Source of the DNA: Pseudomonadota bacterium
GTDB lineage: Bacteria; Desulfobacterota; Syntrophorhabdia; Syntrophorhabdales; Syntrophorhabdaceae
Direction: 5' to 3'
Assembly (NCBI GenBank): GCA_026388255.1
Contig: JAPLKC010000023.1
Coordinates: forward strand, 1 to 51,442
DNA length: 51,442 nt
Position numbers and translations under genes: made by a program. This document shows, piece after piece, positions 26,677-35,480 of the stretch. How positions within the stretch are numbered: position 1 is the first letter of the stretch; the number at the start of each line of letters is the position of its first letter. Under the pieces are notes generated by a model. That model was not told the DNA's origin, searched no databases, and saw only the letters and a program-made list of their open reading frames with translations.

Positions 26677-28443
26677 TTATGTTGATTCGACCGTTACCTT
26701 TATTTTCAATTCATTCAATTGTCTTTGTGCAACCCTTGATGGAGCGCCGGTTAGGGGACATGTTCCCTTCTGTGTCTTCGGGAAAGGTATAACCTCCCTG
26801 ATGCTGTCAAGTTTCAAAAACATCATGATTATTCTGTCAAAACCGAAGGCAATGCCGCCATGCGGAGGCGCGCCCATCTCCAGGGCCTCAAGTAAAAATC
26901 CAAATTTCTCAAACGCTTCTTCTTCTTTAATACCAAGAAGTTTAAACATCTCCATCTGCTCATCTGTGCTGTATATACGTATGCTTCCGCCTCCAAGCTC
27001 CACACCGTTTAGAACAAGGTCGTAAGCCTTTGCTTTAATAGAATCATAGTCCCCCTCGAAATCTTTTATCTTCCCCTGAGGAGACGTAAAGGGATGGTGT
27101 CGCGCAACATACCTTTTGTCTTCTTCACTGTATTCAAGAAGTGGGAAGTCTACTACCCACAAGAACCTGAATTCATCCTTACGGATCAGTCCATATTTCT
27201 CGCCAAGATATAGCCTTAACCTTCCCATAAGTTCATTCACTTTATCTCGTTTATCACTCATAATAAAAATTACATCGCCATTTTCAACACCAAGTTTTTC
27301 TTCTAAAAAAGTTTTTTCATCTTCGCTTAAATATTTGACCGTAGGTGACTGCAAAACATTATTTTCCTTGCGAATCCAGATAAGACCGCCCGCCCCGATT
27401 TCTTTTGCAACGTCAACAGCAGTATCAAGATCCTTCCTTGACAGGGTCTTGCCTTTAAATATAAGGGCCTTGATCTCACCATTATTTTCTATGGTCTTTT
27501 TAAAAACCCCGAAACCGGTCTGTCTAAAAATATCGGTCAAATTTACCATGGTCAGTTCAAACCGTAAATCAGGTTTATCCGAACCATATAGATTCATTGC
27601 TTCATTGTATGTCATCCTCATAAACGGGGTTTCTATCATCTCGCCTCTTAAGGCTTCATAAAGGGCGCTAATCAGTCCCTCGCCCATACTGATCACATCA
27701 TCTACATCCACAAAGCTCATCTCAACATCAATCTGGGTAAATTCAGGCTGTCTGTCTGCCCGCAAATCTTCATCCCTGAAACACCTTGCAATCTGGAAAT
27801 ACCTGTCAAATCCGGCTATCATCAAAATCTGCTTGTAAAGCTGGGGAGACTGGGGTAAAGCATAGAACATGCCCTGATTCAGACGGCTAGGGACAATAAA
27901 ATCCCTGGCGCCTTCCGGTGTACTCTTCGTAAAAAACGGTGTTTCGAACTCATGAAAACCATTCGATACAAAATAATCCCTTGTAACCTTATATGCACGA
28001 CTCCTGTCAACAAATATCTTCTGAATCTCGGGTCTTCTCATGTCAAGGTATCGGTACTTCAATCTAAGGGATTCGTTTGTCTCTTCATCATCAAGTTGAA
28101 AAGGCAGCGTTTTACAAGTATTTAAAATCTCAAAGGTCTCCACCAGGACTTCTACTTTGCCGGTGGGAATATTTTGATTTTCTGTCTCTTCAGGTCTTTT
28201 CGCAACCCTGCCCTTGACACTAATGACATACTCCTGCTTTATATTTCCTGCCTTTTGATGGGCATCTACAGATATATCAGGAGAAAAAACTACCTGAACA
28301 ATTCCTGTTACATCTCTTAAATCTACAAAAATCAGACTACCGTGGTCTCTTCTCCTGTATACCCACCCTGACAGGTGTAGCGTCTTCCCTATATCTTCGC
28401 TTTTAATTAAACCACAATAAATATCTCTCACTTGAACCTCCAT
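26677..28443 (-). CDS. aspS: Aspartyl-tRNA synthetase, bacterial type
   Basis: 588 residues. An N-terminal OB-fold anticodon domain (LSGWVYRRRDHGSLIFVDLRD) is followed by class II motif 2 (FRDEDLRADRQPEFTQID, near 215-235), the bacterial GAD insertion (about 300-400), and motif 3 (GGIAFGFDRI, near 533). It charges tRNA-Asp; whether it also mischarges tRNA-Asn cannot be judged here. It is the first gene of the long - strand block, with divergent transcription on the other side of a 272-bp intergenic region. The 86 bp downstream of it hold no visible feature. Confidence 0.97.
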   Translation of the reverse strand: MEVQVRDIYCGLIKSEDIGKTLHLSGWVYRRRDHGSLIFVDLRDVTGIVQVVFSPDISVDAHQKAGNIKQEYVISVKGRVAKRPEETENQNIPTGKVEVLVETFEILNTCKTLPFQLDDEETNESLRLKYRYLDMRRPEIQKIFVDRSRAYKVTRDYFVSNGFHEFETPFFTKSTPEGARDFIVPSRLNQGMFYALPQSPQLYKQILMIAGFDRYFQIARCFRDEDLRADRQPEFTQIDVEMSFVDVDDVISMGEGLISALYEALRGEMIETPFMRMTYNEAMNLYGSDKPDLRFELTMVNLTDIFRQTGFGVFKKTIENNGEIKALIFKGKTLSRKDLDTAVDVAKEIGAGGLIWIRKENNVLQSPTVKYLSEDEKTFLEEKLGVENGDVIFIMSDKRDKVNELMGRLRLYLGEKYGLIRKDEFRFLWVVDFPLLEYSEEDKRYVARHHPFTSPQGKIKDFEGDYDSIKAKAYDLVLNGVELGGGSIRIYSTDEQMEMFKLLGIKEEEAFEKFGFLLEALEMGAPPHGGIAFGFDRIIMMFLKLDSIREVIPFPKTQKGTCPLTGAPSRVAQRQLNELKIKVTVEST

Positions 28444-28538
28444 TAAATGTCCATAATTATATAAGTTTATATGGAGTAAATCAAGGGCTACCTAACAGCG
28501 CGAATTGCATCAGTCTCTATATTATATATACAACTATA

Positions 28539-28566
28539 TTGACATATTTCAATAATACTTTATAGT
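28539..28566 (+). promoter_or_regulatory. Sigma70-type promoter with a long leader before the PPOX gene
   Basis: TTGACA (28539-28544), 16-bp spacer, TATAGT (28561-28566). The coding start is about 140 bp further on. The leader contains CTTCG-GGAA-CGAAG, a perfect short hairpin near 28627-28640. The rest of 28444-28715 is A/T-rich and should hold the aspS promoter on the other strand, which I cannot pinpoint. Confidence 0.5.
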
Positions 28567-28715
28567 TAGCATAGCAAGATTTAATCTGTGGTGGTAAGAT
28601 ACAATTATGATAAATTTAATACGGGGCTTCGGGAACGAAGGAAGTATTTTTGGTAAGATATATTATATGAGCTATGACAGATGTAAAACAGATTTTATGA
28701 AGGAGTACGTAGATT

Positions 28716-29207
28716 ATGTCAGATCAATTACCTGGGATAGTTAAAAAGGGCTCGGTGTCTGTTGTAGAGAGATTGAAGTTTCTTGATAAAGTTGAATCGT
28801 TTAGCATTCTTGCGACGCAGGACACCAATACCCCCTACACCTCCCTGGTTGCTTATGCCATAACACCGGATTTAAAAAAGCTGATTTTTGCAACAACAAA
28901 AGATACCCACAAATACAGGAATATGATTAATTCAAAGCAAGTGGCACTATTAATTGACAACAGGTCAAGTGGCAACAAAAATCTCATTAAGCTTGAAACA
29001 TTAACATGCCTCGGCATTGCCCGCCCTGTAAAAAGAGGCAATTTATGGGACGAGTTTGCACGTATTTTCCTTAATAAACATCCAGACTTTGAAGAATTTA
29101 TAAAGGCCCCGACAACTGCGCTTATGGAAGTCGAAATAATCAGATATATCCATGTAGGGGAATTTCAAACCGTATCAACATGGGAACCTATGATCTCAAA
29201 TAATTAA
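28716..29207 (+). CDS. Pyridoxamine-5'-phosphate-oxidase-fold flavin-binding protein
   Basis: 163 residues with the split-barrel pattern: FSILATQD, PYTSLVAYAI, LIFATTKDTHKYRNM, VALLIDNRS and LTCLGIARPV. The segment TKDTHKYRN is the typical FMN-phosphate contact region. Members of this group are small FMN or F420 binding proteins that reduce or bind unknown substrates. It stands alone between two intergenic regions, with AAGGAG about 12 bp upstream of the ATG. Confidence 0.8.
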   Translation: MSDQLPGIVKKGSVSVVERLKFLDKVESFSILATQDTNTPYTSLVAYAITPDLKKLIFATTKDTHKYRNMINSKQVALLIDNRSSGNKNLIKLETLTCLGIARPVKRGNLWDEFARIFLNKHPDFEEFIKAPTTALMEVEIIRYIHVGEFQTVSTWEPMISNN

Positions 29208-29229
29208 TATTACAGCTTAATTTGTTATA

Positions 29230-29260
29230 TTGACAATCCATAAGTATAACCTGTTAAAAT
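29230..29260 (+). promoter_or_regulatory. Possible promoter upstream of the 29270 gene
   Basis: TTGACA (29230-29235) with TAAAAT (29255-29260) after 19 bp, or TTAAAA after 18. The spacing is long, and the ATG lies 9 bp past the -10 box. Confidence 0.3.
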
Positions 29261-29269
29261 AATGAGCTT

Positions 29270-29846
29270 ATGAAAATTGCAAAATCTGTTTATTCGATCA
29301 TCTTATTTACAATATGCGCTGTAATATTTATTGCCAATCCCCTGCATGCAGACAGCATATCCCCTAACAAACCATACAGTACAAGCAAAAACAGAAAGTT
29401 CATTGTCGAAATGAGACCAAAAGCCCCGTATGGCGAAGAAGGAAACGGCATTGTGAAAGAAACCGCAACAGATAGAACGCTCTGGAAGTTTGACTGGTAT
29501 GCACCGGCTACCATACTGCTTAATAACGGTTCCGACCTTATCCGGTTCGGACCATGGGTATCGGATTATCAAGGGCTTACCGATTTCGTAGTCGTTTTTT
29601 TATAAAAACGGTTTAGAAATAAACTACCCCGAAGCAGAGCTTCGAGGAATCTATTGATTGAAAAGTTGCCAGGTAAAAACCTTATCAAAGACAGGGCAAT
29701 AATTATAAGAACGGTCTCCCAATTACTTCTGGGAAGAAAAGGATGATAAATTTTATAGCCTTTCCCATGATGAAAACTTCTTTACACTCAGACTTATTGA
29801 CGGAAGAAGTTACTCCTTCTAAACATCAACCGGAAAACTTGTATAA
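29270..29846 (+). pseudogene. Decayed gene for a secreted protein of unknown family
   Basis: The 5' part (29270-29605, 111 codons) has a clear signal peptide (IILFTICAVIFIANPLHA). Its frame ends just after a run of seven T near 29594-29600. Skipping one frame there continues as YKNGLEINYPEAELRG before a stop in a repeat at about 29655. Further on, the frame read to 29820 gives SHDENFFTLRLIDGRSYSF, then TAA, then TSTGKLV and TAA at 29846. These look like consecutive pieces of one ancestral protein, broken by at least one frameshift and two stops. The first 111 codons might still be made as a short secreted product. Confidence 0.55.
29634..29663 (+). repeat. Dispersed repeat copy 1
   Basis: GCAGAG followed by GAGGAATCTATTGATTGAAA (29644-29663); the same 20-mer recurs at 31284. 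The preceding CCCCGAAGC-AGA-GCTTCGAGG is an imperfect hairpin (one mismatch), like a REP element. It lies inside the decayed gene. Confidence 0.6.
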
Positions 29847-29896
29847 TAGCCAATGTTAGAAAGTCTCCAAAAACCCCATTGGCAGGCATCTAATTC

Positions 29897-31252
29897 GTGA
29901 AACGCAAACTCCACTTTATAATACTTGTATCCGCCACTACCCTTGTTTATCTGAATTCGTTCAGGGGCACATTCCAGTTTGATGACTTTAATGTAATCGT
30001 GTTCAATCCTGTAGTCCATTCGTGGTCAGCCTGGTGGGGAGATGCATATCATGGCGGCATACGTTCATTCCTGAAATTTACCTGGACCCTCAACTGGACT
30101 TCAGGTATGGGGCTTTTCGGGTTTCATCTGTTCAATCTGGGCATACATACTGTCAATACAATATTGGTTTATGCCCTTTCGCAAAAAATTATGGAAGTTC
30201 AGCAGAATATACCGGATACCTTAAAAACATATGTTCCTTTGATTGCCGCCCTTTTTTTTACAGTTCACCCGATCCAGACAGAGGCAGTGACATATATCAG
30301 CGGCCGGTCTGCATCGCTGATTACGCTCTTCTACATGGGCAGTTTCCTTGCCTATGTGCATGGGAGGGATATTGACCATCCCATTTTTATGTATGTTCTA
30401 TCTCCGGTACTGTTTATTTTTGCTGTAATTACCAAAGAAGTGGCGGTTACACTCCCGGCGGCACTTTTATTATGGGAAACTATTGATAGAAATACAAACT
30501 TTTCTGTCCGGCGAGCCTTCAGGTTTCAACGGGTTCACTGGGCGTTGTTATGTATAATAGCCTTATTAATATTTACCCACCCGAGATATAGGCAACTTAT
30601 TTCCTTCGGCCTTAACTTTCGTAGCGTCCATGACAACATTTTGAGCCAGATTCATGGTATTATTTATCTTCTCTCGCGGCTTGTCATGGTTCACAAACTC
30701 AATATTGATCCGGACCTGCCGGTTATAACACAATGGTCTCCCATGCTTATTTTTTATGCATCCTTTTTGGGTTTCATGGTTGTTGCAGGGATTATATGCC
30801 GGAAAAAATGTCCCTGGATATACTTTGTGATATGCTGGTTTTTCCTGCATCTTCTACCGGTAAATTCGTTTATACCCAGGATTGATATCATTAACGAAAG
30901 ACACTTCTATCTCGCCGGATGGGGAATTTTTCTCATTTTCTCGACAGGTCTTGCAATCCTGTTTGCAAAATTTAACATAAATCTGAAATATATCTGGACA
31001 TGCATCATTACCCTTTGTTTGATTTTAGGAGCATTCACAATATCACGCAATAATGTCTATCGTAACGAAATCACCCTATGGAAGGATACTGCGCTGAACT
31101 CGCCGAACAAAGCAAGAATCTTTAATAATCTCGGCTACGCTTACTATCTTGCGGGACGTTCCAAAGAGGCGCGGAAGGCTTATTTAAGGGCGTTGCAGCT
31201 TGATCCAAATTTCATTTTGGCACGAAACAATCTTTTATTGATTGAAAAGTAA
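29897..31252 (+). CDS. TMTC-like polytopic membrane protein with C-terminal TPR
   Basis: 451 residues from a GTG start. About ten hydrophobic segments are visible. The first loop contains YLNSFRGTFQFDDF, the signature of TMTC-like and related dolichyl-phosphate-mannose glycosyltransferases (GT-C type), with the acidic Asp-Asp in the first extracytoplasmic loop. The C-terminal about 50 residues form a TPR pair (FNNLGYAYYLAGRSKEARKAYLRALQLDPN). It may transfer a sugar to proteins at the membrane surface, as an inference from family. It follows the decayed gene by 50 bp. Confidence 0.75.
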   Translation: MKRKLHFIILVSATTLVYLNSFRGTFQFDDFNVIVFNPVVHSWSAWWGDAYHGGIRSFLKFTWTLNWTSGMGLFGFHLFNLGIHTVNTILVYALSQKIMEVQQNIPDTLKTYVPLIAALFFTVHPIQTEAVTYISGRSASLITLFYMGSFLAYVHGRDIDHPIFMYVLSPVLFIFAVITKEVAVTLPAALLLWETIDRNTNFSVRRAFRFQRVHWALLCIIALLIFTHPRYRQLISFGLNFRSVHDNILSQIHGIIYLLSRLVMVHKLNIDPDLPVITQWSPMLIFYASFLGFMVVAGIICRKKCPWIYFVICWFFLHLLPVNSFIPRIDIINERHFYLAGWGIFLIFSTGLAILFAKFNINLKYIWTCIITLCLILGAFTISRNNVYRNEITLWKDTALNSPNKARIFNNLGYAYYLAGRSKEARKAYLRALQLDPNFILARNNLLLIEK

Positions 31253-31283
31253 ATGAACTTCACCGCGGCAGAGACAGAGTTTT

Positions 31284-31303
31284 GAGGAATCTATTGATTG
31301 AAA
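31284..31303 (+). repeat. Dispersed repeat copy 2
   Basis: Identical 20-mer to 29644-29663, again with GCAGAG 11 bp upstream. A related stretch TTATTGATTGAAAAG encodes the last residues of the TMTC-like protein about 45 bp earlier. The rest of 31253-31524 is A/T-rich and shows no gene. Confidence 0.6.
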
Positions 31304-31524
31304 TAATTATCACAATAAAAACAACAAAGGCCTGACTAATATTTTTATCCCATTGCAAAAGCATAAAGTACAAACATTATTACGATAACAAACATGTTTA
31401 TTTGTTGAAAAAATAGGGTAAAAGATAATAGGATGAAAAAGAGTTGATTTAACAGAATTTATCGACAAGAAAAATTGCAGGAGAAAATCATTATGAATCT
31501 GATTAACTTTTAAAGGGGGCATCA

Positions 31525-31770
31525 ATGAGCATATTGATTGTTGTAATCATTATTTTGCTGTTGGTTACCATATTTTCAGTTCAGAATGCAGCACCTGTTG
31601 CAATTTCCTTTTTTTTCTGGAAATTTGCAGCATCTCTCGCAATAGTAGTATTTCTTTCTGTACTCATAGGGGTCATTATAGGAAGTATACTCGTATTCTC
31701 ATTTCGGATATCAAGAAACAAACAAACCTGTGCAGACAATAAGGATAATGAAAACACAAAAAAGAATTGA
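31525..31770 (+). CDS. LapA-domain (DUF1049) small membrane protein
   Basis: 81 residues with two membrane helices (about 2-20 and 34-57), the motif SVQNAAPVAISFFFW after the first helix as in the LapA/YciS family, and a charged cytoplasmic tail. AAAGGGGG lies 8 bp before the ATG. In E. coli LapA acts with LapB in lipopolysaccharide assembly; whether that holds here is unknown. The following 246 bp (31771-32016) contain only a start-less frame ending ...KGRKRLEKIIDEF, perhaps a remnant. Confidence 0.82.
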   Translation: MSILIVVIIILLLVTIFSVQNAAPVAISFFFWKFAASLAIVVFLSVLIGVIIGSILVFSFRISRNKQTCADNKDNENTKKN

Positions 31771-32016
31771 TGCATAATACTAAAATTAACGGAAAGGGAC
31801 GAAAGATAGGTTGGAAATTTATTTGAAGAGTATATTTATTAAGGGGATACGAAACACCATTTCCTCAAAAAACCGTCTATGTCAAGGGAAGAAAAAGATT
31901 GGAAAAAATAATCGATGAATTTGAATCTGAACAGTGCAATTGATTATGAACTGAGAAGACAGTATAATAAGGTTGTATCTTGTTTATAAGTTACTGAATT
32001 GTGAAAAGGAGTTTTT

Positions 32017-33252
32017 TTGGATATCATTGCAATGATACTGGCAGGTGCAAGGGTGGACGATCTGGGGGTACTCACCTTTTTTAGACCGAAATCTGCAATG
32101 CCTTACGGCGGGCTTTACCGCATCATTGATTTTCCCATGAGCAATTTGATGTATTCAGGCATTGAGAAGGTGGGAATCCTCTCTCAATATAAGCCTCTTT
32201 ATTTGATGGAGCATATGCGTAACGGAGAACCATGGGATATGTCGGGACGCAACAGGTTTGTCACCATACTCCCGCCGTTTAAAGGCATGGGGACGTCTGA
32301 CTGGTACAAAGGTACTGCCGATGCAGTGTATCAGAATCTTGATTTTCTCAGTAACCATATGCCCGAACTAATTGTTGTATTATCAGGAGACCACATATAC
32401 AAAATGGATTATCGGGAGATGATCAGGTTTCATCTGGAGAAAGGCGCCGATCTTACCATAGCCTTTGCAAAAGTGCCGAAGGAAGGCGCCCATCGTTTTG
32501 GTCTGGCCAATATTGAAGAAGGAGACGCAAGAGGCGGTAGAGTATTACAATACACGGAAAAAAGCGACAAAACACCTTTTGAATGGGCTTCCTTAACTAT
32601 CTATATGTTTACACCCTATGCCCTTTTTGAGGCTCTCAAGTCAAATGCAGAGGAGAATTCACACGAATTCGGTAAAGACATTATCCCTTTTTTACTGGCC
32701 AATAATTATAAGGTATTTGGGTATAAACATCACGGCTATTGGGGATATACCCGTACACCCCAGGAATACTGGCAGACGAGCATGGACCTCCTGGGGGATT
32801 CTCCCGGGATCGATATTGCATCCTGGCATATATGTACAAACCTTTCCAATTTCAATATTCGTGATCGTCAACCGGCTTTAATAAGCCCTGACGCAAAGGT
32901 TGAAGACTCCCTGTTTTATTCCGGATGTAAGATCAGAGGCAAAGTAATTCGTTCAATACTCTTTCCTGGCGCCAAAGTAGATAGCCAGGCAGTAGTTGAA
33001 GACTCGATACTATTTTCCAACACCGTCATCAAACAGAACGCAAGGGTAATGAAAACTATAATTGATGAAGATGTAACGGTCGGAGTAAATGCACAAATCG
33101 GAGAAGATGCCTCCGGCGAGCTCACCGTCATAGGTATGGGAACACGCATAGCCAGAGAAACGAAGATTTCATCGGGTGTAACAGTATATCCAAATCTTGG
33201 ACCTGCAAATTTTACAAAAAGTATTTATCGCACAGGAGAAATTATTAAATGA
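32017..33252 (+). CDS. GlgC-family protein with degenerate nucleotide loop (GlgD-like)
   Basis: 411 residues from a TTG start with AAAAGGAG upstream. The body matches ADP-glucose pyrophosphorylase: YGGLYRIIDFPMSN, YKGTADAVYQN, LSGDHIYKMDY with the catalytic Asp, and a C-terminal left-handed beta helix (DSILFSNTVIKQNARV). The N-terminal loop that binds the ATP phosphates is broken: ILAGARVDDLGVLT stands where functional enzymes have GGxGxRLxxLT, so the Gly pair and catalytic Arg are lost, while the Lys of RPKSA remains. It may be a regulatory subunit of the next gene's product, like GlgD or plant large subunits. Overlaps the next gene by 4 bp (ATGA). Confidence 0.85.
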   Translation: MDIIAMILAGARVDDLGVLTFFRPKSAMPYGGLYRIIDFPMSNLMYSGIEKVGILSQYKPLYLMEHMRNGEPWDMSGRNRFVTILPPFKGMGTSDWYKGTADAVYQNLDFLSNHMPELIVVLSGDHIYKMDYREMIRFHLEKGADLTIAFAKVPKEGAHRFGLANIEEGDARGGRVLQYTEKSDKTPFEWASLTIYMFTPYALFEALKSNAEENSHEFGKDIIPFLLANNYKVFGYKHHGYWGYTRTPQEYWQTSMDLLGDSPGIDIASWHICTNLSNFNIRDRQPALISPDAKVEDSLFYSGCKIRGKVIRSILFPGAKVDSQAVVEDSILFSNTVIKQNARVMKTIIDEDVTVGVNAQIGEDASGELTVIGMGTRIARETKISSGVTVYPNLGPANFTKSIYRTGEIIK

Positions 33253-34517
33253 AAGATACTGCGGTACTGCTTCTGGCCGGTGGGGTGGGAAGCAGACTGA
33301 ATATCCTCGTAAGCCATCGGGCAAAACCCGCTGTTCCATTTGGCGGCATATACAGGATTATTGATTTCACGCTCAGCAATATAGCAAACTCACGTCTTGC
33401 AAACGTTGCGGTACTCACCCAGTACAAGCCTCTTTCTCTTATGGATCATATAGGCAATGGTTCGTCCTGGGATCTTTCAGGACGTTCCCGGAGCACAAAG
33501 ATACTACCTCCAAAAACAGGGGAGAAGGAATGGGACTGGTATAGAGGCACGGCTGATGCAGTCCGTCAGAATCTGGATTTTTTCACCTCAGGGAGTTATA
33601 AAAACGTCCTTGTCCTCTCCGGAGATCACATATACCATATGGATTACCGGTCAATGCTCCAATTTCACCACGAGCATGGAGCCAAGGTTACCATAAGTAT
33701 GATAGAAGTACCCTGGGAAGAAACCCATCAATTCGGCACAGCCATCATTAATGAACAATACCGTATCATAGAGTGGGAAGAAAAATCCCCCCAGGCAAAA
33801 TCAAACCTTGCCTCAATGGGAATATACGTCTTCGACAGGGATTATCTCGTTGAGCTTCTTGAAGCAACAAAAGAGTTAGATTTCGGGCACCATATTATCC
33901 CGAATGCATTACAGGAAGGTAATGTCTTCGCATATCCTTTTGATGGCTACTGGCGTGATGTGGGGACTGTTCAGGCTTACTGGGATGCAAATATGGACAT
34001 TCTCGATGCCGCAAGCGGGCTTTCTCCTGAAGCATGGAAGATAATGTCGAATTTAAGTACAAAGGGAATTCCTTATGATCGTCCACCCATTATGGTTACA
34101 AAAACAGGTCATATAATGAATTCAGTAATATCACCTGGATGTATAATTTCCGGCAAAGTGGAAAACTGCGTTCTATCCCCCGGGGTAGCAATAGAACAAG
34201 GTGTCTCTGTAAAAAATTCTGTTGTTATGCATGATACAGTCATTAAAGAAGGGTCTCTTGTGGAGCGGTGCATCATAGATAAAAAGGTGTTTATCGGGAA
34301 AAAATCACATATAGGCATTGGTGATGCTTTGGTTGCCAATCGCCTCTTTCCCGACCATCTCAATACAGGTCTGACACTCATAGGTAAATATTCTGTTATA
34401 CCCGATAATGCAACAATCGGCACTGACTGCATTATATATTCGATGACTGCTGAAAAGGATTTTTACACATTACATGTTGCCGACGGGGAAAACCTTCAGA
34501 AGAAAGAAGTCGGTTAA
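33249..34517 (+). CDS. glgC: Glucose-1-phosphate adenylyltransferase
   Basis: 422 residues. The intact loop LLLAGGVGSRLNIL is followed by HRAKPAVPFGGIYRIIDF, then YRGTADAVRQN, LSGDHIYHMDY, WEEKSPQAKSN and a C-terminal beta helix. All catalytic residues of the family that I can place (Arg of GSRL, Lys of AKPA, Asp of GDH) are present. It makes ADP-glucose from ATP and glucose-1-phosphate for glycogen synthesis. Start overlaps the stop of the GlgC-like paralogue, so translation is probably coupled and the two may form a heterotetramer. No glycogen synthase is in the window. Confidence 0.93.
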   Translation: MKDTAVLLLAGGVGSRLNILVSHRAKPAVPFGGIYRIIDFTLSNIANSRLANVAVLTQYKPLSLMDHIGNGSSWDLSGRSRSTKILPPKTGEKEWDWYRGTADAVRQNLDFFTSGSYKNVLVLSGDHIYHMDYRSMLQFHHEHGAKVTISMIEVPWEETHQFGTAIINEQYRIIEWEEKSPQAKSNLASMGIYVFDRDYLVELLEATKELDFGHHIIPNALQEGNVFAYPFDGYWRDVGTVQAYWDANMDILDAASGLSPEAWKIMSNLSTKGIPYDRPPIMVTKTGHIMNSVISPGCIISGKVENCVLSPGVAIEQGVSVKNSVVMHDTVIKEGSLVERCIIDKKVFIGKKSHIGIGDALVANRLFPDHLNTGLTLIGKYSVIPDNATIGTDCIIYSMTAEKDFYTLHVADGENLQKKEVG

Positions 34518-34522
34518 TAAGT

Positions 34523-34540
34523 AAGATCAAATTATCTTAT
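34523..34540. terminator. Weak shared hairpin between convergent glgC and the anti-sigma gene
   Basis: TAAGAT-CAAATT-ATCTTA followed by TTTCTT on the + strand. It lies 6 bp after the glgC stop and covers the stop of the - strand gene. The stem is short and A/T-rich, so the call is weak. Confidence 0.3.
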
Positions 34541-34995
34541 TTCTTAATAAATTTAACTAATGTTATGGTGTTTTTCCCTTCGATCGTCTCATATAGCACT
34601 TCGTCCATCAGGGAGTTTATGATATGCAAACCCATTCCGCCAACGGGTAGCGTTTCAATTTTATCCGGCTCAAAATCGAGGCATACATGGTTGGAATTGC
34701 ACTGAGTGGGATTCATGCCCTTGCCAATGTCACTTATCTTAAAAACCATTTTATCGCTATAAACAAAAATATTAATTTCAACATTTTGTCCCTGCTCAGA
34801 GTTGTATGCGTGTTTTATTGCATTAGTTACTGCTTCTGTCACACTTAATTCCATGTTATAAGGCTCATTTTTGTTAATGAATATAAAATCACATATGGCT
34901 TTTACTGTGATACCTACAAGAGATACGTTCTCAAACCTGCTCTCAATTGACAGAGCAATTGATTTATCCGGTAAAATTTCTTTTATGTTCATCAT
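34537..34995 (-). CDS. Anti-sigma-factor-type serine kinase (RsbW/SpoIIAB-like)
   Basis: 152 residues forming a compact GHKL ATPase: N box VTEAVTNAIKHAY, G1 box ISDIGKGMNP and G2 box GGMGLHIINSLMDEV. In partner switching such kinases phosphorylate a STAS antagonist and sequester a sigma factor or other target. The start overlaps the STAS gene's stop (ATGA), so the two are translationally coupled. No sigma factor is encoded next to it; the target may be elsewhere or be another protein. Confidence 0.9.
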   Translation of the reverse strand: MMNIKEILPDKSIALSIESRFENVSLVGITVKAICDFIFINKNEPYNMELSVTEAVTNAIKHAYNSEQGQNVEINIFVYSDKMVFKISDIGKGMNPTQCNSNHVCLDFEPDKIETLPVGGMGLHIINSLMDEVLYETIEGKNTITLVKFIKK

Positions 34996-35327
34996 GTGAT
35001 TGACTTTATTGCTTCTTCTTCAGATAGGAATATTTGAAATACCCGGTCTATACGTGTCAGATGGAAAAGGTTTTTCACAGTTTCGTTCATACCGCAAATC
35101 ACAAGATATCCCTCGTTGCCGATTGTTTTTAAACTCGACACAATCGCCCCTAGCCCACTGCTGTCTATGAATTCCACTTCAGAAAGGTCGAGCACTATTC
35201 GTTTGTTTCCATTATTAATCCAATCCACCATTCTTCCTTTTAAATCAGTGGATAAAGAAGCATCGATTCTTTTCTCAAAAGGCTTGACAACCAGAATTTC
35301 ACCGAGTTTCTTACCATGTATTTGCAT
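34992..35327 (-). CDS. STAS-domain anti-sigma factor antagonist (RsbV/SpoIIAA-like)
   Basis: 111 residues from the ATG preceded by AAAGGAG; a TTG five codons upstream would contain that ribosome-binding site and is rejected. The STAS fold carries the phosphorylation motif FIDSSGLGA, with Ser56 the expected acceptor. It would be phosphorylated by the kinase encoded downstream and dephosphorylated by the SpoIIE-type phosphatase encoded upstream. Confidence 0.92.
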   Translation of the reverse strand: MQIHGKKLGEILVVKPFEKRIDASLSTDLKGRMVDWINNGNKRIVLDLSEVEFIDSSGLGAIVSSLKTIGNEGYLVICGMNETVKNLFHLTRIDRVFQIFLSEEEAIKSIT

Positions 35328-35342
35328 GTTATCTCCTTTCAA

Positions 35343-35425
35343 TTATTTGGACCCCCGCGGATACCCTGGCGCCCCATACGTAATCCGTAAACCAAGCTGC
35401 CGGGACCTCCCCTTTTCGCTCATTG
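35343..35425 (-). promoter_or_regulatory. GC-rich structured leader upstream of the STAS gene
   Basis: This block is much more GC-rich than its surroundings. On the - strand CCCGGC can pair with GCCAGGG, and GGATTAC with GTATCC, and a GGCGCC palindrome lies between. It ends 15 bp before the STAS gene's ribosome-binding region. It may be a cis-regulatory RNA or a dispersed repeat; I do not recognise a known class. Confidence 0.35.
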
Positions 35426-35480
35426 TATGAACCAAAGCAATTCATCATAATTGGGGCTTACAATTGTCATGCCAGTCCAC

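Noticed and set aside
16112-28443. Antisense ORFs on the + strand within the housekeeping block (for example 27116-27661)
   Set aside because: They lie entirely opposite well-conserved genes, have no ribosome-binding sites and show the biased composition of shadow frames.
35116-35430. 104-codon + strand ORF over the STAS gene and its leader
   Set aside because: It is antisense to a well-supported STAS gene and its tail simply translates the GC-rich leader.
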